A stretch of 64,000 nucleotides of DNA, taken from contig NKIZ01000001.1 in NCBI GenBank assembly GCA_002256425.1, forward strand, positions 930,001 to 994,000. Reading direction: 5' to 3'. The notes under the pieces are model-generated. The model did not search any database and was not told the DNA's origin. It worked only from the letters and a program-made list of their open reading frames with translations. This stretch comes from Alphaproteobacteria bacterium PA2. Lineage in GTDB: Bacteria > Pseudomonadota > Alphaproteobacteria > Caulobacterales > Caulobacteraceae. The position numbers and the translations under genes were made by a program. Position 1 is the first letter of the stretch; every line of letters starts with the position of its first letter. Positions 36,436-45,729 of the stretch are shown piece by piece.

Positions 36436-36653
36436 GGGTTCTTCTCCTGCCAGCGGGCGAGGGACTCTGCCGGGCCTGCATAGGCCTCCTGCAGGGGTGC
36501 GCTCCAGTAGCGCAGGGCCTCAAGCGGGATTTTGACGCCTGAAACAGCGCAGAGCACATACTTGCCGTTCTTCAGGACGACAAATTCGCCATCGCCATAG
36601 TGCAGGCTGGCAATGTCGGCGGCGTTCGGAAGATCACGATCAATAGCGTTCAT
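36432..36653 (-). CDS. DUF2093 protein
   Basis: 73 residues. The core ASLHYGDGEFVVLKNGKYVLC and KIPLEALRYWS...QEAY match DUF2093, a small protein often found beside xseA in alphaproteobacteria; function unknown. Two cysteines and the W/Y-rich strand suggest a zinc-ribbon-like fold, not verified. It starts 29 bases after xseA stops and its stop overlaps the CTG of the M23 gene, so the three are one operon. Confidence 0.85.
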   Translation of the reverse strand: MNAIDRDLPNAADIASLHYGDGEFVVLKNGKYVLCAVSGVKIPLEALRYWSAPLQEAYAGPAESLARWQEKNP

Positions 36654-36681
36654 GGCGCACACATTAGCCCAAGCCGGGCGA

Positions 36682-38136
36682 TCAGAACAGATCGCCCTGG
36701 TTCGGCGGCGTTGGGGTTGGACGGATGGGCTTCACCGGCCGTGGCGGCGTCTTCGGCGCAGGAACCTCAGCGCCCCCGGCGCCATCAATGATGGCGTTGC
36801 GATCCACATCAGCGAAGACCAGACGCACCGCCTCGCCTGCTGAAAGGCCTGCCCCTTCCCGGACGAGCCCGCCATCCAGCCTGTGCACCCGGGCGAAGCC
36901 GCGCTTGAGTGGCGCGCTGGGGTCCACGGACAGATGAAGCTTTGACAGGCTGACCAGTCTCTCCCGGGCCCGGTCGACGGCCCGGGTCATGGCCGGTTGC
37001 AGGCGCGCAGTCAGCCGGGACAGACGGTCCTGATGAACCGTCTGCGGTCGCTGGAGCATGGCGGGATTGAGGCGTGACCCGACCCGCACCAGACTGGTCC
37101 GGTGAACGGCGACATTGCGCTCCAGGGCCGCACCCAGGCGGCTCTTCGCCAGGGTGAAGCGCTGGTCGGCCAGTTCGAGCTGGTCAGGAACTCGTGCCAG
37201 ACTGCGTCCCAGGGTTTCGATTCGGCCCCGACGATCTTCCACCAGCCGCCCGCCTGCGCGGTGCAGACGTCCCGTGAGATCGGAAATGCCGGCCCGCAGT
37301 TCTGACAGGACCGGCGTCGCCATCTCAGCGGCGGCTGTCGGAGTCGGCGCCCTGCGATCTGAAACGAAGTCAATCAGGGTGGTGTCGGTCTCGTGGCCGA
37401 CAGCCGAGATCAGCGGGATCTCCGAGGCCGCCACGCAGCGGGCCAGGGCCTCGTCATTAAAGGCCCAAAGATCTTCAACCGAACCGCCGCCCCGGGCGAC
37501 GATCAGGATGTCGGGGCGGGGAACGGGGCCGCCGGGGGCCAAGCCGTTGAAACCTTCGATCGCCGCGCGGACCTGGGCTGATGCAGCGTCTCCCTGGACC
37601 ACAACCGGCCAGACAATCACATGGCAGGGCCAGCGGTCGCGGATGCGGTGAAGAATGTCCCGGATGACCGCGCCCGTTGGGCTTGTAATGACGCCCACCA
37701 CAGAGGGCATGGCGGGCAGGGCCTGCTTGCGGGCGCTGTCGAACAGGCCCTCGCTCTGCAGGCGGGCCTTCAACCGCTCCAGCTGGGCCAGCAGGGCGCC
37801 AACCCCAGCGGCCTCCATGGTCTCGATGACGATCTGGTAGCGGGATCCGGCGGGAAAGGTGGTGATCTTGCCGGTGACGATCACTTCAAGGCCCTGTTCA
37901 GGGCGGACCGAAAGGGCGCGGACGGACCCCTTCCACACCACGCCGTCTATCGAGGCGCGTTCGTCCTTGAGGGTCAGATAGACATGACCATTGCCGTGGA
38001 AGGTGACCTTGGACAGCTCGCCGCGCAGGCGGACAAAGCCGTAGGATTCCTCGAGAGTCCGTTTGAGCGCGAAAGCCAGTTCCGAGACGGAATAGGCCTT
38101 GGCGTTTGAATCAGACTCGATGGGAAGATCGCTCAT
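36682..38136 (-). CDS. xseA: Exodeoxyribonuclease VII large subunit
   Basis: 484 residues. The N-terminal OB-fold ([20 protein letters not shown] and [20 protein letters not shown]) binds DNA; the catalytic domain has [19 protein letters not shown] and [16 protein letters not shown]. The enzyme degrades single-stranded DNA and needs XseB, whose gene is not in the window. It starts 62 bases after gcrA stops. The leader overlaps two GANTC-like sites (GAATC 38108-38112 and GACTC 38115-38119). Confidence 0.95.
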   Translation of the reverse strand: MSDLPIESDSNAKAYSVSELAFALKRTLEESYGFVRLRGELSKVTFHGNGHVYLTLKDERASIDGVVWKGSVRALSVRPEQGLEVIVTGKITTFPAGSRYQIVIETMEAAGVGALLAQLERLKARLQSEGLFDSARKQALPAMPSVVGVITSPTGAVIRDILHRIRDRWPCHVIVWPVVVQGDAASAQVRAAIEGFNGLAPGGPVPRPDILIVARGGGSVEDLWAFNDEALARCVAASEIPLISAVGHETDTTLIDFVSDRRAPTPTAAAEMATPVLSELRAGISDLTGRLHRAGGRLVEDRRGRIETLGRSLARVPDQLELADQRFTLAKSRLGAALERNVAVHRTSLVRVGSRLNPAMLQRPQTVHQDRLSRLTARLQPAMTRAVDRARERLVSLSKLHLSVDPSAPLKRGFARVHRLDGGLVREGAGLSAGEAVRLVFADVDRNAIIDGAGGAEVPAPKTPPRPVKPIRPTPTPPNQGDLF

Positions 38137-38150
38137 CAGAGAAAGGTAGC

Positions 38151-38177
38151 GGGGGCTGGGCGAAAACCCAAACCCCC
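38151..38177. terminator. Hairpin between gcrA and xseA
   Basis: GGGGG-C-TGGG pairs with CCCA-AA-CCCCC (38151-38160 with 38167-38177) around a short AAAA-containing loop. No U-run follows on the minus strand, so it is more likely a pause or partial terminator between gcrA and xseA. Confidence 0.45.
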
Positions 38178-38198
38178 ACTACCCCATCCCCAACGGAT

Positions 38199-38705
38199 TT
38201 AGATGTAGCGGCGCAGGGAGCGGGCCAACTCGTTGGCGCCCGACTTCTTCTTGGTCTGCGCGGGCTGATAAGCGACCCGGGCGTGCTCGACGCAATAGGG
38301 ACCATCGCTCTGGCGACGACCGCAGAAGGTGAAGCCGTCGCTGGACGGGTCGCCGATCGGCCACTTGCACATGTGGGCGCCCAGGGTCAGCACGGTGGCC
38401 GAGCCCGGCGCTTCGTCCACATAACGGACCGGCGCAGGCATGGGCGGCGCCAGGGTCATGGCGGCGGGTTCGGCGATCCGACGGGGTGCGGCCGGCTGGG
38501 CCACGGGACGGGCCGGACGCGGCGCCTTGAACACCGGGCGGGCGGGCTTGGAAGGCGCGGCGCGACCCGAGAGGCCCAGACGATGGACCTTGCCGATCAC
38601 GGCGTTACGGGTGACCCCGCCCAGTTGTTTTGCGATCTGACTGGCGGACAAGCCGTCCTGCCAGAGCTTTTTCAGCATTTCGACGCGTTCGTCCGTCCAG
38701 CCCAT
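38199..38705 (-). CDS. gcrA: Cell-cycle regulator GcrA
   Basis: 168 residues. MGWTDERVEMLKKLWQDG with GVTRNAVIGKVHRLGLSGR is the GcrA helix-turn-helix N-terminus, followed by a proline-rich linker and a C-terminal domain with CKWPIGDP...FTFCGRR...YCVEH (a possible zinc site). GcrA binds sigma70-RNA polymerase at promoters with methylated GANTC and drives DNA-replication and polar genes in Caulobacter. ATG at 38705 is chosen; the frame start four codons earlier is not conserved. xseA lies downstream. Confidence 0.96.
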   Translation of the reverse strand: MGWTDERVEMLKKLWQDGLSASQIAKQLGGVTRNAVIGKVHRLGLSGRAAPSKPARPVFKAPRPARPVAQPAAPRRIAEPAAMTLAPPMPAPVRYVDEAPGSATVLTLGAHMCKWPIGDPSSDGFTFCGRRQSDGPYCVEHARVAYQPAQTKKKSGANELARSLRRYI

Positions 38706-38927
38706 GGCTCGCTCCACCGCTTTTTAGGATCCATATGGCGCCCCTGCGCACCCCCTGGATCAATATCTGGTGGCCGTTCCCAACTCCGGCCCCCCTTAAC
38801 TACCAGATACCGTATACCTTTCGTTAATCACCACAATAGGCGCCTTGGGCTCCATCCACAGAAACTAGATGTTGATTCGGCCCTGGCGGGCCTTGCGCAT
38901 CAGGCTGGGGGGAGGCAAATCAGATCC
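38706..38927. promoter_or_regulatory. Divergent gcrA / ABC-permease control region
   Basis: A 222-base AT-rich (for this genome) gap. It holds a GANTC site (GATTC, 38874-38878), a DnaA-box-like CCATCCACA (38852-38860, two mismatches from TTATCCACA), and two TTAA half-sites (TTAAC at 38799 and GTTAAT at 38823) spaced 24 bases apart rather than the CtrA 7-base spacing. These are compatible with cell-cycle control of gcrA by DnaA, CcrM and CtrA, as in Caulobacter, but only the GANTC is unambiguous. Confidence 0.5.
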
Positions 38928-39749
38928 ATGACCGACATCACCCCCGCCGCCGCAGTCATTCCGCCGCAACCCCGGGACTATCACGGGGTGAACTGGGCGG
39001 GCTTCCGCACCCTCTATCGGCGCGAAGTCATGCGCTTCTGGAAGGTGGGCATGCAGACCCTGGCGGCGCCTGTGGTCACCTCCCTGCTCTACATGATGGT
39101 CTTTGTGGTCGCCGCCCAGGGGGCGCGACCGCCGGTCCATGGCGTAGAATTCGGAACCTTCGTGGCGCCGGGCCTGATCATGATGTCCATACTGAATAAC
39201 TCTTTCGCCAATTCGTCTTCCAGCCTGCTGCAGGCCAAGATGAATGGGCTGATCGGTGACTTCCTGACTCCGCCCCTGACCCCGCCCGAGCACGTGGCGG
39301 CCTTCGCCCTTGGCGCCGCGACCCGGGGGATACTGGTGGGCTCAGTGACCTGGTTGGCGGTGGCGCCCTTCACCCACCTGCCCATCACACATCCCTGGGC
39401 CGTGCTCTATTTCGGGCTGGGCGCCGCGACCATACTGGGTCTGCTGGGCATCATGGCCGGTCTGTGGAGCGAGAAGTTCGACAATATGGCGGTGGTCACC
39501 AACTTCATCGTCATGCCCATGACCTTTCTGTCCGGAACATTCTATCTTGTAGAGCGCCTGCCAGAGCCCTTCAGGTCGGCCAGCCACTTCAATCCGTTTT
39601 TCTATCTGATTGACGGTTTCCGCTACGGCTTCATCGGCCACGCGGAGGGCTCACTTTTTGTCGGCGTCGCCATGACCGCAGGTTTGATCGTGGCCTTCAC
39701 CAGCATCTGCCTGTGGATGTTCGAGACCGGCTACAAGATAAAGTCTTGA
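38928..39749 (+). CDS. ABC-2 type transporter permease
   Basis: 273 residues with six hydrophobic segments. RREVMRFWKVGMQTLAAPVV is the amphipathic entry helix, and NFIVMPMTFLSGTFYLVERLP the family's loop-helix signature (YadH/NodJ group, used for export of polysaccharides or lipids). No ATPase gene is adjacent, which is unusual for this family; the ATPase may be elsewhere. ATG at 38928 follows GGAGG by 13 bases; the long frame reaching back to 38106 is a gcrA-antisense artefact. Confidence 0.88.
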   Translation: MTDITPAAAVIPPQPRDYHGVNWAGFRTLYRREVMRFWKVGMQTLAAPVVTSLLYMMVFVVAAQGARPPVHGVEFGTFVAPGLIMMSILNNSFANSSSSLLQAKMNGLIGDFLTPPLTPPEHVAAFALGAATRGILVGSVTWLAVAPFTHLPITHPWAVLYFGLGAATILGLLGIMAGLWSEKFDNMAVVTNFIVMPMTFLSGTFYLVERLPEPFRSASHFNPFFYLIDGFRYGFIGHAEGSLFVGVAMTAGLIVAFTSICLWMFETGYKIKS

Positions 39750-39859
39750 TGACAGCCCCTCGTCTTTGTTGACAGAGGGGTTGCTTGAGACGAAAACGCC
39801 AAGCCTTCCAGTCCCCGTCGCCCTGCGGCGGGGACGCTTGATTTCGGAGGGTTACTCCC

Positions 39860-41077
39860 GTGACTGAAAAGACCGCTTCGGCGCCCGTTCCTGACGACCA
39901 CATCATGGGCGTGTACAGCCGCACCCCGCTGGCGTTCGAACGAGGCGAAGGCGCGCGCCTTTTCACTGTGGACGGTGAGGAATACCTCGACTGCATGGCG
40001 GGCATCGCCGTGAACGCCCTGGGGCATGCCAATCCCAAACTGGTTCAGGCCGTGAAGGACCAGGCTGAAAAGCTCTGGCACGTGTCGAACATCTTCACGA
40101 TCCCCGGCCAGGAAAAGCTGGCCAAGGTGCTGACCGACGCGACCTTCGCCGACGTTGTCTTCTTCGGCAATTCCGGGGCGGAGGCCGTTGAGTGCGCCAT
40201 CAAGACGGCGCGCAAGTATCACTGGTCCAAGGGTCAGCCCGAGCGCATTGACATCATCGGCTTCGAGGGCTCCTTCCACGGACGGACCCTGGCGGCGGTG
40301 AACGCCTCGGGCAATGCGTCCTACCTTGAGGGCTTCGGGCCCAAAATGCCGGGCTTCATCCAGCTGCCCTATGGCGACCATGAGGCCCTCAAGGCGGCCA
40401 TTGGCCCGACCACGGCGGCGATCATCATCGAGCCTGTGCAAGGGGAAGGCGGGGCCCGCGCCCTGCCCGACGCCTGCATGCGCGGCCTGCGTCAGCTGTG
40501 CGATGAAACCGGCGTCCTGCTGATCCTCGATGAGATACAGTGCGGCCTTGGCCGGACCGGCAAGCTCTTTGCCTATGAATGGGCCGGGGTGGAGCCGGAC
40601 ATCATGACTGTGGCCAAGGCCCTGGGCGGCGGCTTCCCGGTCGGCGCATGTCTTGCGACTGCAGAGGCGGCGTCCGGCATGAGCGTCGGCTCCCACGGGT
40701 CGACCTATGGCGGAAACCCCCTGGCCATGGCTGTGGGGCTTGCCGCCATGGAGCAGCTGAACTCCCCGGAGCTCCTCGCCCATGTGAACGAGGTCTCGGG
40801 CTATTTCCGCCAGCAGTTCGCCGGCCTGCAGGAACGCTTCCCGGACGTTGTCCAGGATGTCCGCGGCCGCGGCATGCTGATCGGTCTGAAACTGGGCACG
40901 CCCAACCGCGAGTTCATGCAGCATGCCCGTGACCAGCACCTGCTGCTGGCCGGCGGCGGCGACAACTGCGTACGCCTTCTCCCGCCGCTTACCCTCACCC
41001 TCGACGAGGCCCGTGACGCCGTCAGCCGGATCGAGCGCGCCTGCGAAGCCGCCCGCGCCGCAGCCAAGGCCGCCTGA
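39860..41077 (+). CDS. argD: Acetylornithine aminotransferase
   Basis: 405 residues of the class III PLP aminotransferases. The PLP Lys lies in TVAKALGGGFPVGA, LLILDEIQCGLGRTGKLFAYE holds the cofactor-binding Asp, and GSHGSTYGGNPLAMAVGLA is typical. It makes N-acetylornithine in arginine synthesis (and often succinyldiaminopimelate in lysine synthesis). The start is GTG with GGAGGG eight bases before it. argF follows after a 103-base gap. Confidence 0.95.
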   Translation: MTEKTASAPVPDDHIMGVYSRTPLAFERGEGARLFTVDGEEYLDCMAGIAVNALGHANPKLVQAVKDQAEKLWHVSNIFTIPGQEKLAKVLTDATFADVVFFGNSGAEAVECAIKTARKYHWSKGQPERIDIIGFEGSFHGRTLAAVNASGNASYLEGFGPKMPGFIQLPYGDHEALKAAIGPTTAAIIIEPVQGEGGARALPDACMRGLRQLCDETGVLLILDEIQCGLGRTGKLFAYEWAGVEPDIMTVAKALGGGFPVGACLATAEAASGMSVGSHGSTYGGNPLAMAVGLAAMEQLNSPELLAHVNEVSGYFRQQFAGLQERFPDVVQDVRGRGMLIGLKLGTPNREFMQHARDQHLLLAGGGDNCVRLLPPLTLTLDEARDAVSRIERACEAARAAAKAA

Positions 41078-41090
41078 TTATCCATCCCAG

Positions 41091-41110
41091 GTCCCGGCGC
41101 AAGCCGGGAC
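41091..41110. repeat. GNRA-loop hairpin between argD and argF
   Basis: GTCCCGGC-GCAA-GCCGGGAC is a perfect 8-bp stem with a GCAA tetraloop, 14 bases after the argD stop. No U-run, so it is not a rho-independent terminator. It resembles intergenic palindromes (REP/BIME type) found in alphaproteobacteria and may stabilise or partly separate the argD and argF messages. Confidence 0.65.
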
Positions 41111-41180
41111 TTCCAGATCCGAATGAACGATCCCGCCCTTGCCGGGCTTTCCTGCGGCAGGCGGTGAATGGAGGGTTTTC

Positions 41181-42116
41181 ATGACCCAGCCCGTGAGACA
41201 TTTCCTCGATCTCTGGCGCCATGACGGGGCGACCCTGCGCGCCATTCTGGATGACGCCCACGCCCGCAAGGCCGCCCGAAAGGGCTGGACCCAGGGCAGG
41301 GTAGATCCCGATGCGCCGGCCCGGGACCGCACCCTGGCCATGATCTTCGAGAAGAACTCCACCCGGACCCGGTTCTCCTTCGATGCGGCCATGCGCCAGC
41401 TGGGTGGAGATGTGATCATCTCCACAGCCTCGGACATGCAGTTGGGGCGTGGTGAGACCATCGAGGATACCGCCCGGGTCCTGTCGCGCATGGTCGACGC
41501 CATCATGTTGCGCGCAAACCATCACGACGATGTGGAGCGCCTCGCCTATGGCTCCACCGTTCCGGTGATCAACGGCCTGTCTGACAAGGGGCATCCCTGC
41601 CAGATCATCGCCGACATCATGACCTTCGAGGAGCACAGGGGCCCGATCAGTGGCAAGACCCTGGCCTGGGTGGGCGACGGCAACAATGTCTGCGCCAGCT
41701 TCATCCATGCTGCACCCAAGCTGGGCTTCCGGTTCAATATCGCGGCGCCGGCGCTCTACTTCCCGGACCTGATGGATCTGGCCCGCGCCAGCGAGCAGCA
41801 AGGTAGGGTTCATACGACCCATGATCCCCGGGAAGCCGTCGAAGGCGCCGACTGCGTCATCGCCGACACCTGGGTTTCCATGGGCGATGTGGATCATGAC
41901 CAGCGCATGGAGGCCCTCGAGCCCTACCAGGTAAACAGCGGTCTCATGGGACTGGCGGCGAAGGACAGCGTCTTTCTCCACTGCCTGCCGGCCCACCGCG
42001 GCGAAGAGGTGACGGATGACGTCATCGACGGTCCGCAGAGCCTGATCTGGGACGAGGCGGAAAACCGTATCCACGCCCAGAAGTCGATCCTGGCTTGGTG
42101 TTTCGGCGCATTCTGA
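41181..42116 (+). CDS. argF: Ornithine carbamoyltransferase
   Basis: 311 residues. The carbamoyl-phosphate motif [28 protein letters not shown], and the ornithine motif [15 protein letters not shown] are all present. It makes citrulline from ornithine and carbamoyl phosphate. GGAGGG five bases before ATG 41181 fixes the start. In many Caulobacterales argD-argF is followed by hslO; here a TerB-like gene follows instead, after 284 bases. Confidence 0.96.
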   Translation: MTQPVRHFLDLWRHDGATLRAILDDAHARKAARKGWTQGRVDPDAPARDRTLAMIFEKNSTRTRFSFDAAMRQLGGDVIISTASDMQLGRGETIEDTARVLSRMVDAIMLRANHHDDVERLAYGSTVPVINGLSDKGHPCQIIADIMTFEEHRGPISGKTLAWVGDGNNVCASFIHAAPKLGFRFNIAAPALYFPDLMDLARASEQQGRVHTTHDPREAVEGADCVIADTWVSMGDVDHDQRMEALEPYQVNSGLMGLAAKDSVFLHCLPAHRGEEVTDDVIDGPQSLIWDEAENRIHAQKSILAWCFGAF

Positions 42117-42400
42117 CCGGAAAATGCTGCGCAGCAATTGGTGCAGCATAATCCGTATCAGGATGAAAATCCCGGCTGGCTGAACTTTCTTTGGCGCCAT
42201 CCCTTGAAGGCGAAACCTTCCTTCCCATTTCTGGTGCGCGGGCCGGGCCCCTCTGGCGCGTCGTCAACATGGCGATGCGTGATGTCGGACCGCCAGGGAT
42301 GTATCGGGCCTTACAATCCCAAGGGCCTGACCTCCCTGTCATCAGAGGCGGCCCGGAATACGATCACCAGCCGCCTCAAGTTGATACTTGAGGAGCTTGA

Positions 42401-42862
42401 ATGCCAAATCGCAACCATCGCTATCGCCCCGACTTCCGCAGCCTCCTGAAAGAGGCCTGGACACCCGGAGACGCGATCCAGTTTGACGCCATCATCGGGG
42501 CCTGCGCCCTGGTGGCCCACGCAGACGGCTGGGTGACCGTGGAGGAGCGGCGCAAGCTTACCGAGCGATTCTGCGCCATTGAGGATCTGGCGATTTTCGG
42601 GCCCGATGAAGCCCTGGACGCCTTCGACCAGCTGATCGACCTGTTCGATCGCGACGCCGAACTTGCCCGCAGCGACGCCGAGGCGGCGGTGGCCAAGCTT
42701 CGCAGCCATCCGCTCGCCGCCAGACGTCTGGTCGCCACAGCCTGTGGCGTGGCGGCCGCGGACGGAGGTTTCGATGAGGCCGAGAGGGACATTGTCCTGC
42801 GTCTCTGCAAGATCCTCAACGTGCCGCCGGTGGAGTTCGAGCTCATTCCTACGGCAGGCTAG
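42401..42862 (+). CDS. TerB-like (tellurite resistance) domain protein
   Basis: 153 residues, alpha-helical. AIIGACALVAHADGWVTVEERRKL and the second ACGVAAADGGFDEAERDIVLRLC are the two Asp-containing helical motifs of the TerB/DjlA family. These bind metal ions and take part in stress or membrane complexes; no other ter gene is here, so tellurite resistance itself is not implied. GGAG five bases before ATG supports the start. The 284 bases upstream (42117-42400) hold no gene or clear site beyond short imperfect palindromes. Confidence 0.85.
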   Translation: MPNRNHRYRPDFRSLLKEAWTPGDAIQFDAIIGACALVAHADGWVTVEERRKLTERFCAIEDLAIFGPDEALDAFDQLIDLFDRDAELARSDAEAAVAKLRSHPLAARRLVATACGVAAADGGFDEAERDIVLRLCKILNVPPVEFELIPTAG

Positions 42863-42958
42863 GCGCCAACCGACGGGGCCATAGTTTCTCTCCCTTTCTC
42901 TGGCGTGGATTTGTCCTAGTCTGCCTGCCAGAGGAAAAATCCAGGGGGAGACAAGGCT

Positions 42959-43735
42959 ATGGCGAGCGGACGGGTGGCGGGCAAGACCGCCCTGGTGACA
43001 GGCGGCGCTTCAGGGCTGGGCGCGGAGTCCGCCAGGCGATTGGCGCGGGAAGGGGCCAGTGTTGTCCTGACCGATCTGGCGGAGGACGCAGGTCAGGATC
43101 TGGCCGACGAAATCCTGGCCAATGGCGGGAAGGCCCTGTTCCTCCGTCATGACGTGACCTCGGAAGGCGACTGGGAGTCCGTCGTCGCCCGCACAATGGA
43201 GACCTTCGGCCGTCTCGACATCCTGGTGAACAATGCCGGTATAGCCATCACCGGGCTGGAATTGATGACCCACAGCCTGGAGGGCTGGCGCAAGACCCTG
43301 GCGGTCAATCTGGATGGGGTCTTCCTGGGCCTCCGCTATTGCGGACCGGCTATAGCTGCAGGCCAGAGGGGCGGTTCCGTGATCAATCTCTCCTCGATTA
43401 TGGGCAAGGTCGCCAGCCCCGGTGCGGCCGCCTATTGCGCGTCCAAGGGCGGGGTCCTGATGCTGACCAAGGCCGCGGCCCTGGAATGGGCGCCCCTGGG
43501 CATCCGGGTGAATTCCATCCATCCCGGCTTCATTGATACGCCCCTGGTGTCCGGCATCCTGCGAAACGCCGAAAACGCCAATGAGCGGCGCGAAATGCTG
43601 ATCAACCGTCACCCCATTGGCCGGCTGGGCGTCCCCCGGGAGATCGCCGACGCCGTGGTCTTCCTGGCCAGCGATGAGTCCAGCTTCATGACCGGCGGCG
43701 AAATGGTGATCGACGGCGGCTATACGGCCCAGTGA
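42959..43735 (+). CDS. SDR-family oxidoreductase
   Basis: 258 residues of a classical short-chain dehydrogenase. TGGASGLG (residues 16-23) is the coenzyme motif, NNAG near 91, the catalytic Ser-Tyr-Lys is SSIMG...YCASKGG, and the C-terminal GEMVIDGGYT completes the fold. The acidic residue after strand 2 (LTDLAED) points to NAD(H). GGGGGAG lies nine bases before the ATG. It opens the catabolic region; substrate probably a hydroxy-steroid or alcohol but unknown. Confidence 0.92.
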   Translation: MASGRVAGKTALVTGGASGLGAESARRLAREGASVVLTDLAEDAGQDLADEILANGGKALFLRHDVTSEGDWESVVARTMETFGRLDILVNNAGIAITGLELMTHSLEGWRKTLAVNLDGVFLGLRYCGPAIAAGQRGGSVINLSSIMGKVASPGAAAYCASKGGVLMLTKAAALEWAPLGIRVNSIHPGFIDTPLVSGILRNAENANERREMLINRHPIGRLGVPREIADAVVFLASDESSFMTGGEMVIDGGYTAQ

Positions 43736-43739
43736 AACT

Positions 43740-44891
43740 CTAGAAGCCCCGGGCTTCCAGCCAGGAGATCACAGCCGTGCAGGCCTTGGGCAGCAGGTCA
43801 CGGCGGTCGACGTAATAGTGGTCGGCCCCCTCGATGTGCACCAGGGTCTTGTCCTGCGAAGCGACGGCGTCGAACAGGCGCTGGGCGTGGCTGGGTGTGC
43901 AGGCCAGGTCGGCGGTATTGTTGATCACCAGGACCGGGCAGGACATGTTCGCCCCATTGACCAGGCCATTGGCCCGGCTCTCATCATAGCTCCACTGGGA
44001 CAGCCAGGACCTCAGGGTCGAGAAGCGCCCCAGACCCACCGGCCCGTCATTGACGATCCGCGGATCGCCCAGATAGCAGGTCCCGGGCTTGCGGTCGGAA
44101 GGGTCCTGGGTCGGGTCCATCCAGCGCACGTCTGACATGGTGCCATAGGTCACGAAACAGCGCTCGGCGTCCGGGTCCGGCCCGGCCTGGATCTGCGCCA
44201 GCTCGGCCTTCACCCGGGCCGTGATGCGGCGGTTGCGGTCAATCTGGGCCTGTCGGAAACGGGCGACAAAGGCGTCGGAATAAGGGGGTTGGTTGGGACA
44301 GGCGGGATCGTAGATGTTCAGCTCCAGGTCCCGCTCGAAGGGCCGGTCCTCGTCCAGGATCGACGGGTCCAGCCATTCGGTCATGGTGACCGACCGGCTG
44401 ATGTGGGCGGCCAGCAACATGACCGCGTCGGCGGGGATCAGACCCGCCGCCGTCAGGTCGACCTCGTCCCCCGCCGGGGTGGTCTTCAGGGTCGGGCGCT
44501 CCGCCTGATCCTGATAGAACAGGGACAGGGATCCGCCGCCGGACCAGCCCCCCAATATGACCTTCTCATAGCCAAACCGGGTCTTCAGATCGGCAATGCA
44601 GGCGCCCAGATCAAGGACGCACTTCTCCATGATCAGGGCGGTGTCATTCCCCCGATAGCGCGGGTTGCAATAGATGACATGGCGGCCCGCATGGGCCAGG
44701 GCCGAGACCAGGGGCAGGAAGGATCCACCGCCCACCGGGTGGCTGAACAGGATGACGCTCTTTGACTCCACGTCGTCGGGCCGGATGCGCATGCACTCGA
44801 CGAAGACCTGGCCCGAGGGTCCGCCATAGACCTCTTTCAGCCGGGTGTTGTCGGCATGTACAAAGCCATAGGGCTCGCGCACCACGCTCAT
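43740..44891 (-). CDS. Alpha/beta hydrolase, catabolic-cluster type
   Basis: 383 residues. The nucleophile elbow GGWSGGGSL puts the catalytic Ser in GWSGGG near residue 122; a large insertion with AHISRSVTMTEWLDPSILDE lies between it and the C-terminal DHYYVDR with the His. This enlarged lid is seen in hydrolases of aromatic or steroid breakdown loci. ATG 44891 has GGGGAGG seven bases upstream; the two ATG codons before it (44897 and 44924) are too close or too far. Divergent from the VOC gene. Confidence 0.85.
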   Translation of the reverse strand: MSVVREPYGFVHADNTRLKEVYGGPSGQVFVECMRIRPDDVESKSVILFSHPVGGGSFLPLVSALAHAGRHVIYCNPRYRGNDTALIMEKCVLDLGACIADLKTRFGYEKVILGGWSGGGSLSLFYQDQAERPTLKTTPAGDEVDLTAAGLIPADAVMLLAAHISRSVTMTEWLDPSILDEDRPFERDLELNIYDPACPNQPPYSDAFVARFRQAQIDRNRRITARVKAELAQIQAGPDPDAERCFVTYGTMSDVRWMDPTQDPSDRKPGTCYLGDPRIVNDGPVGLGRFSTLRSWLSQWSYDESRANGLVNGANMSCPVLVINNTADLACTPSHAQRLFDAVASQDKTLVHIEGADHYYVDRRDLLPKACTAVISWLEARGF

Positions 44892-44988
44892 CGGCATTCC
44901 TCCCCTGAAGGTTATTGGCGCCAAGACTCAGGCATATGCCGCCGGCCGTCCAGAGGCTATTGTCACCGTCAAAGACAGGGGAGGAACC

Positions 44989-45669
44989 ATGAGCCAGCAT
45001 CCCACCGGCATCCATCACCTGGCCTTCATGGCCGGGGATATCAAGAAGCATATCGACTTCTTCTCGCAGGTCATGGGCTGCCCGTTGGTCGCCCTGTTCG
45101 ACATGCACGGCGTGCCCGGCGGCCTCCACGCCTTCCTGCGCATGAATGACCACAGCTATTTCTCTATCGTCCAGCTGCCCAAGGTCGACGACATCCCCAT
45201 CGAGGTGGGCGTGACCCATGCGGGCACCGGCGCCGGCGTCAGCGCGCCGGGCACCCTGCAGCATCTGGCCTTCCGGGCTGACACCGAGGCCGACCTGATC
45301 GCCCTGCGCGACCGCATCCGCAGCCATGGGGTCAATGTCATCGGCCCCATCGATCACGGCATGTGCAAGTCGATCTATTTTGCGGGGCCCGACCAGATGA
45401 CCCTGGAGGTGGCGACGCCTGGAACCCTCATGGACCCTGCCCACTGGGTCGACCCGGCCGTCCTGGCCAAGGCCGGGATTTCCGACGCTGAGGCCGAACG
45501 GTTCAAGGCGCCCATGGCCTATACAGGCCCAAGCCCCGTGCCCCAGCCGCCCTATGATCCCGCCATGCCGCACATGGCCTATCCGCCCAAGGCCTATGAG
45601 CAGATCCTGGCGACGCCGGACGCGGTGGTTCTGGCGGCGGGCTCCTTTACCGACCCGCCGGTTCCCTAG
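44989..45669 (+). CDS. VOC-family (glyoxalase-fold) protein
   Basis: 226 residues. GIHHLAFMAGDIKKHIDFFS at the N-terminus and LQHLAFRADTEADLIAL with a Glu ligand (QMTLEVA) in the second half give the metal-binding glyoxalase/dioxygenase fold, with a C-terminal tail unique to this subfamily. Possible extradiol dioxygenase or isomerase of a catabolic pathway; substrate unknown. Its TAG stop (45667-45669) is embedded in the first of two long palindromes that follow. Confidence 0.85.
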   Translation: MSQHPTGIHHLAFMAGDIKKHIDFFSQVMGCPLVALFDMHGVPGGLHAFLRMNDHSYFSIVQLPKVDDIPIEVGVTHAGTGAGVSAPGTLQHLAFRADTEADLIALRDRIRSHGVNVIGPIDHGMCKSIYFAGPDQMTLEVATPGTLMDPAHWVDPAVLAKAGISDAEAERFKAPMAYTGPSPVPQPPYDPAMPHMAYPPKAYEQILATPDAVVLAAGSFTDPPVP

Positions 45670-45717
45670 AGCGCGTTCCCTTTAGACGGAACCGTCTAAA
45701 GGGTAAAACTGCGCTCT
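45668..45717. repeat. Palindromic intergenic element 1
   Basis: Outer arms AGAGCGC/GCGCTCT (45668-45674 and 45711-45717), inner arms CCCTTTAGACGG/CCGTCTAAAGGG (perfect 12 bp). The first bases are the stop of the VOC gene. No coding frame. Its partner lies 13 bases further on. Confidence 0.85.
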
Positions 45718-45729
45718 TATCCAAACAAG

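Noticed and set aside
38799..38826. CtrA full site at TTAA...TTAA
   Set aside because: The halves are 24 bases apart rather than 7; kept only as possible half-sites.
41091..41110. Rho-independent terminator after argD
   Set aside because: Perfect stem but no T-run on either side; listed as a repeat instead.
42138..42449. 103-codon frame upstream of the TerB-like gene
   Set aside because: No SD, low-complexity composition, and overlaps the TerB start with its good SD.
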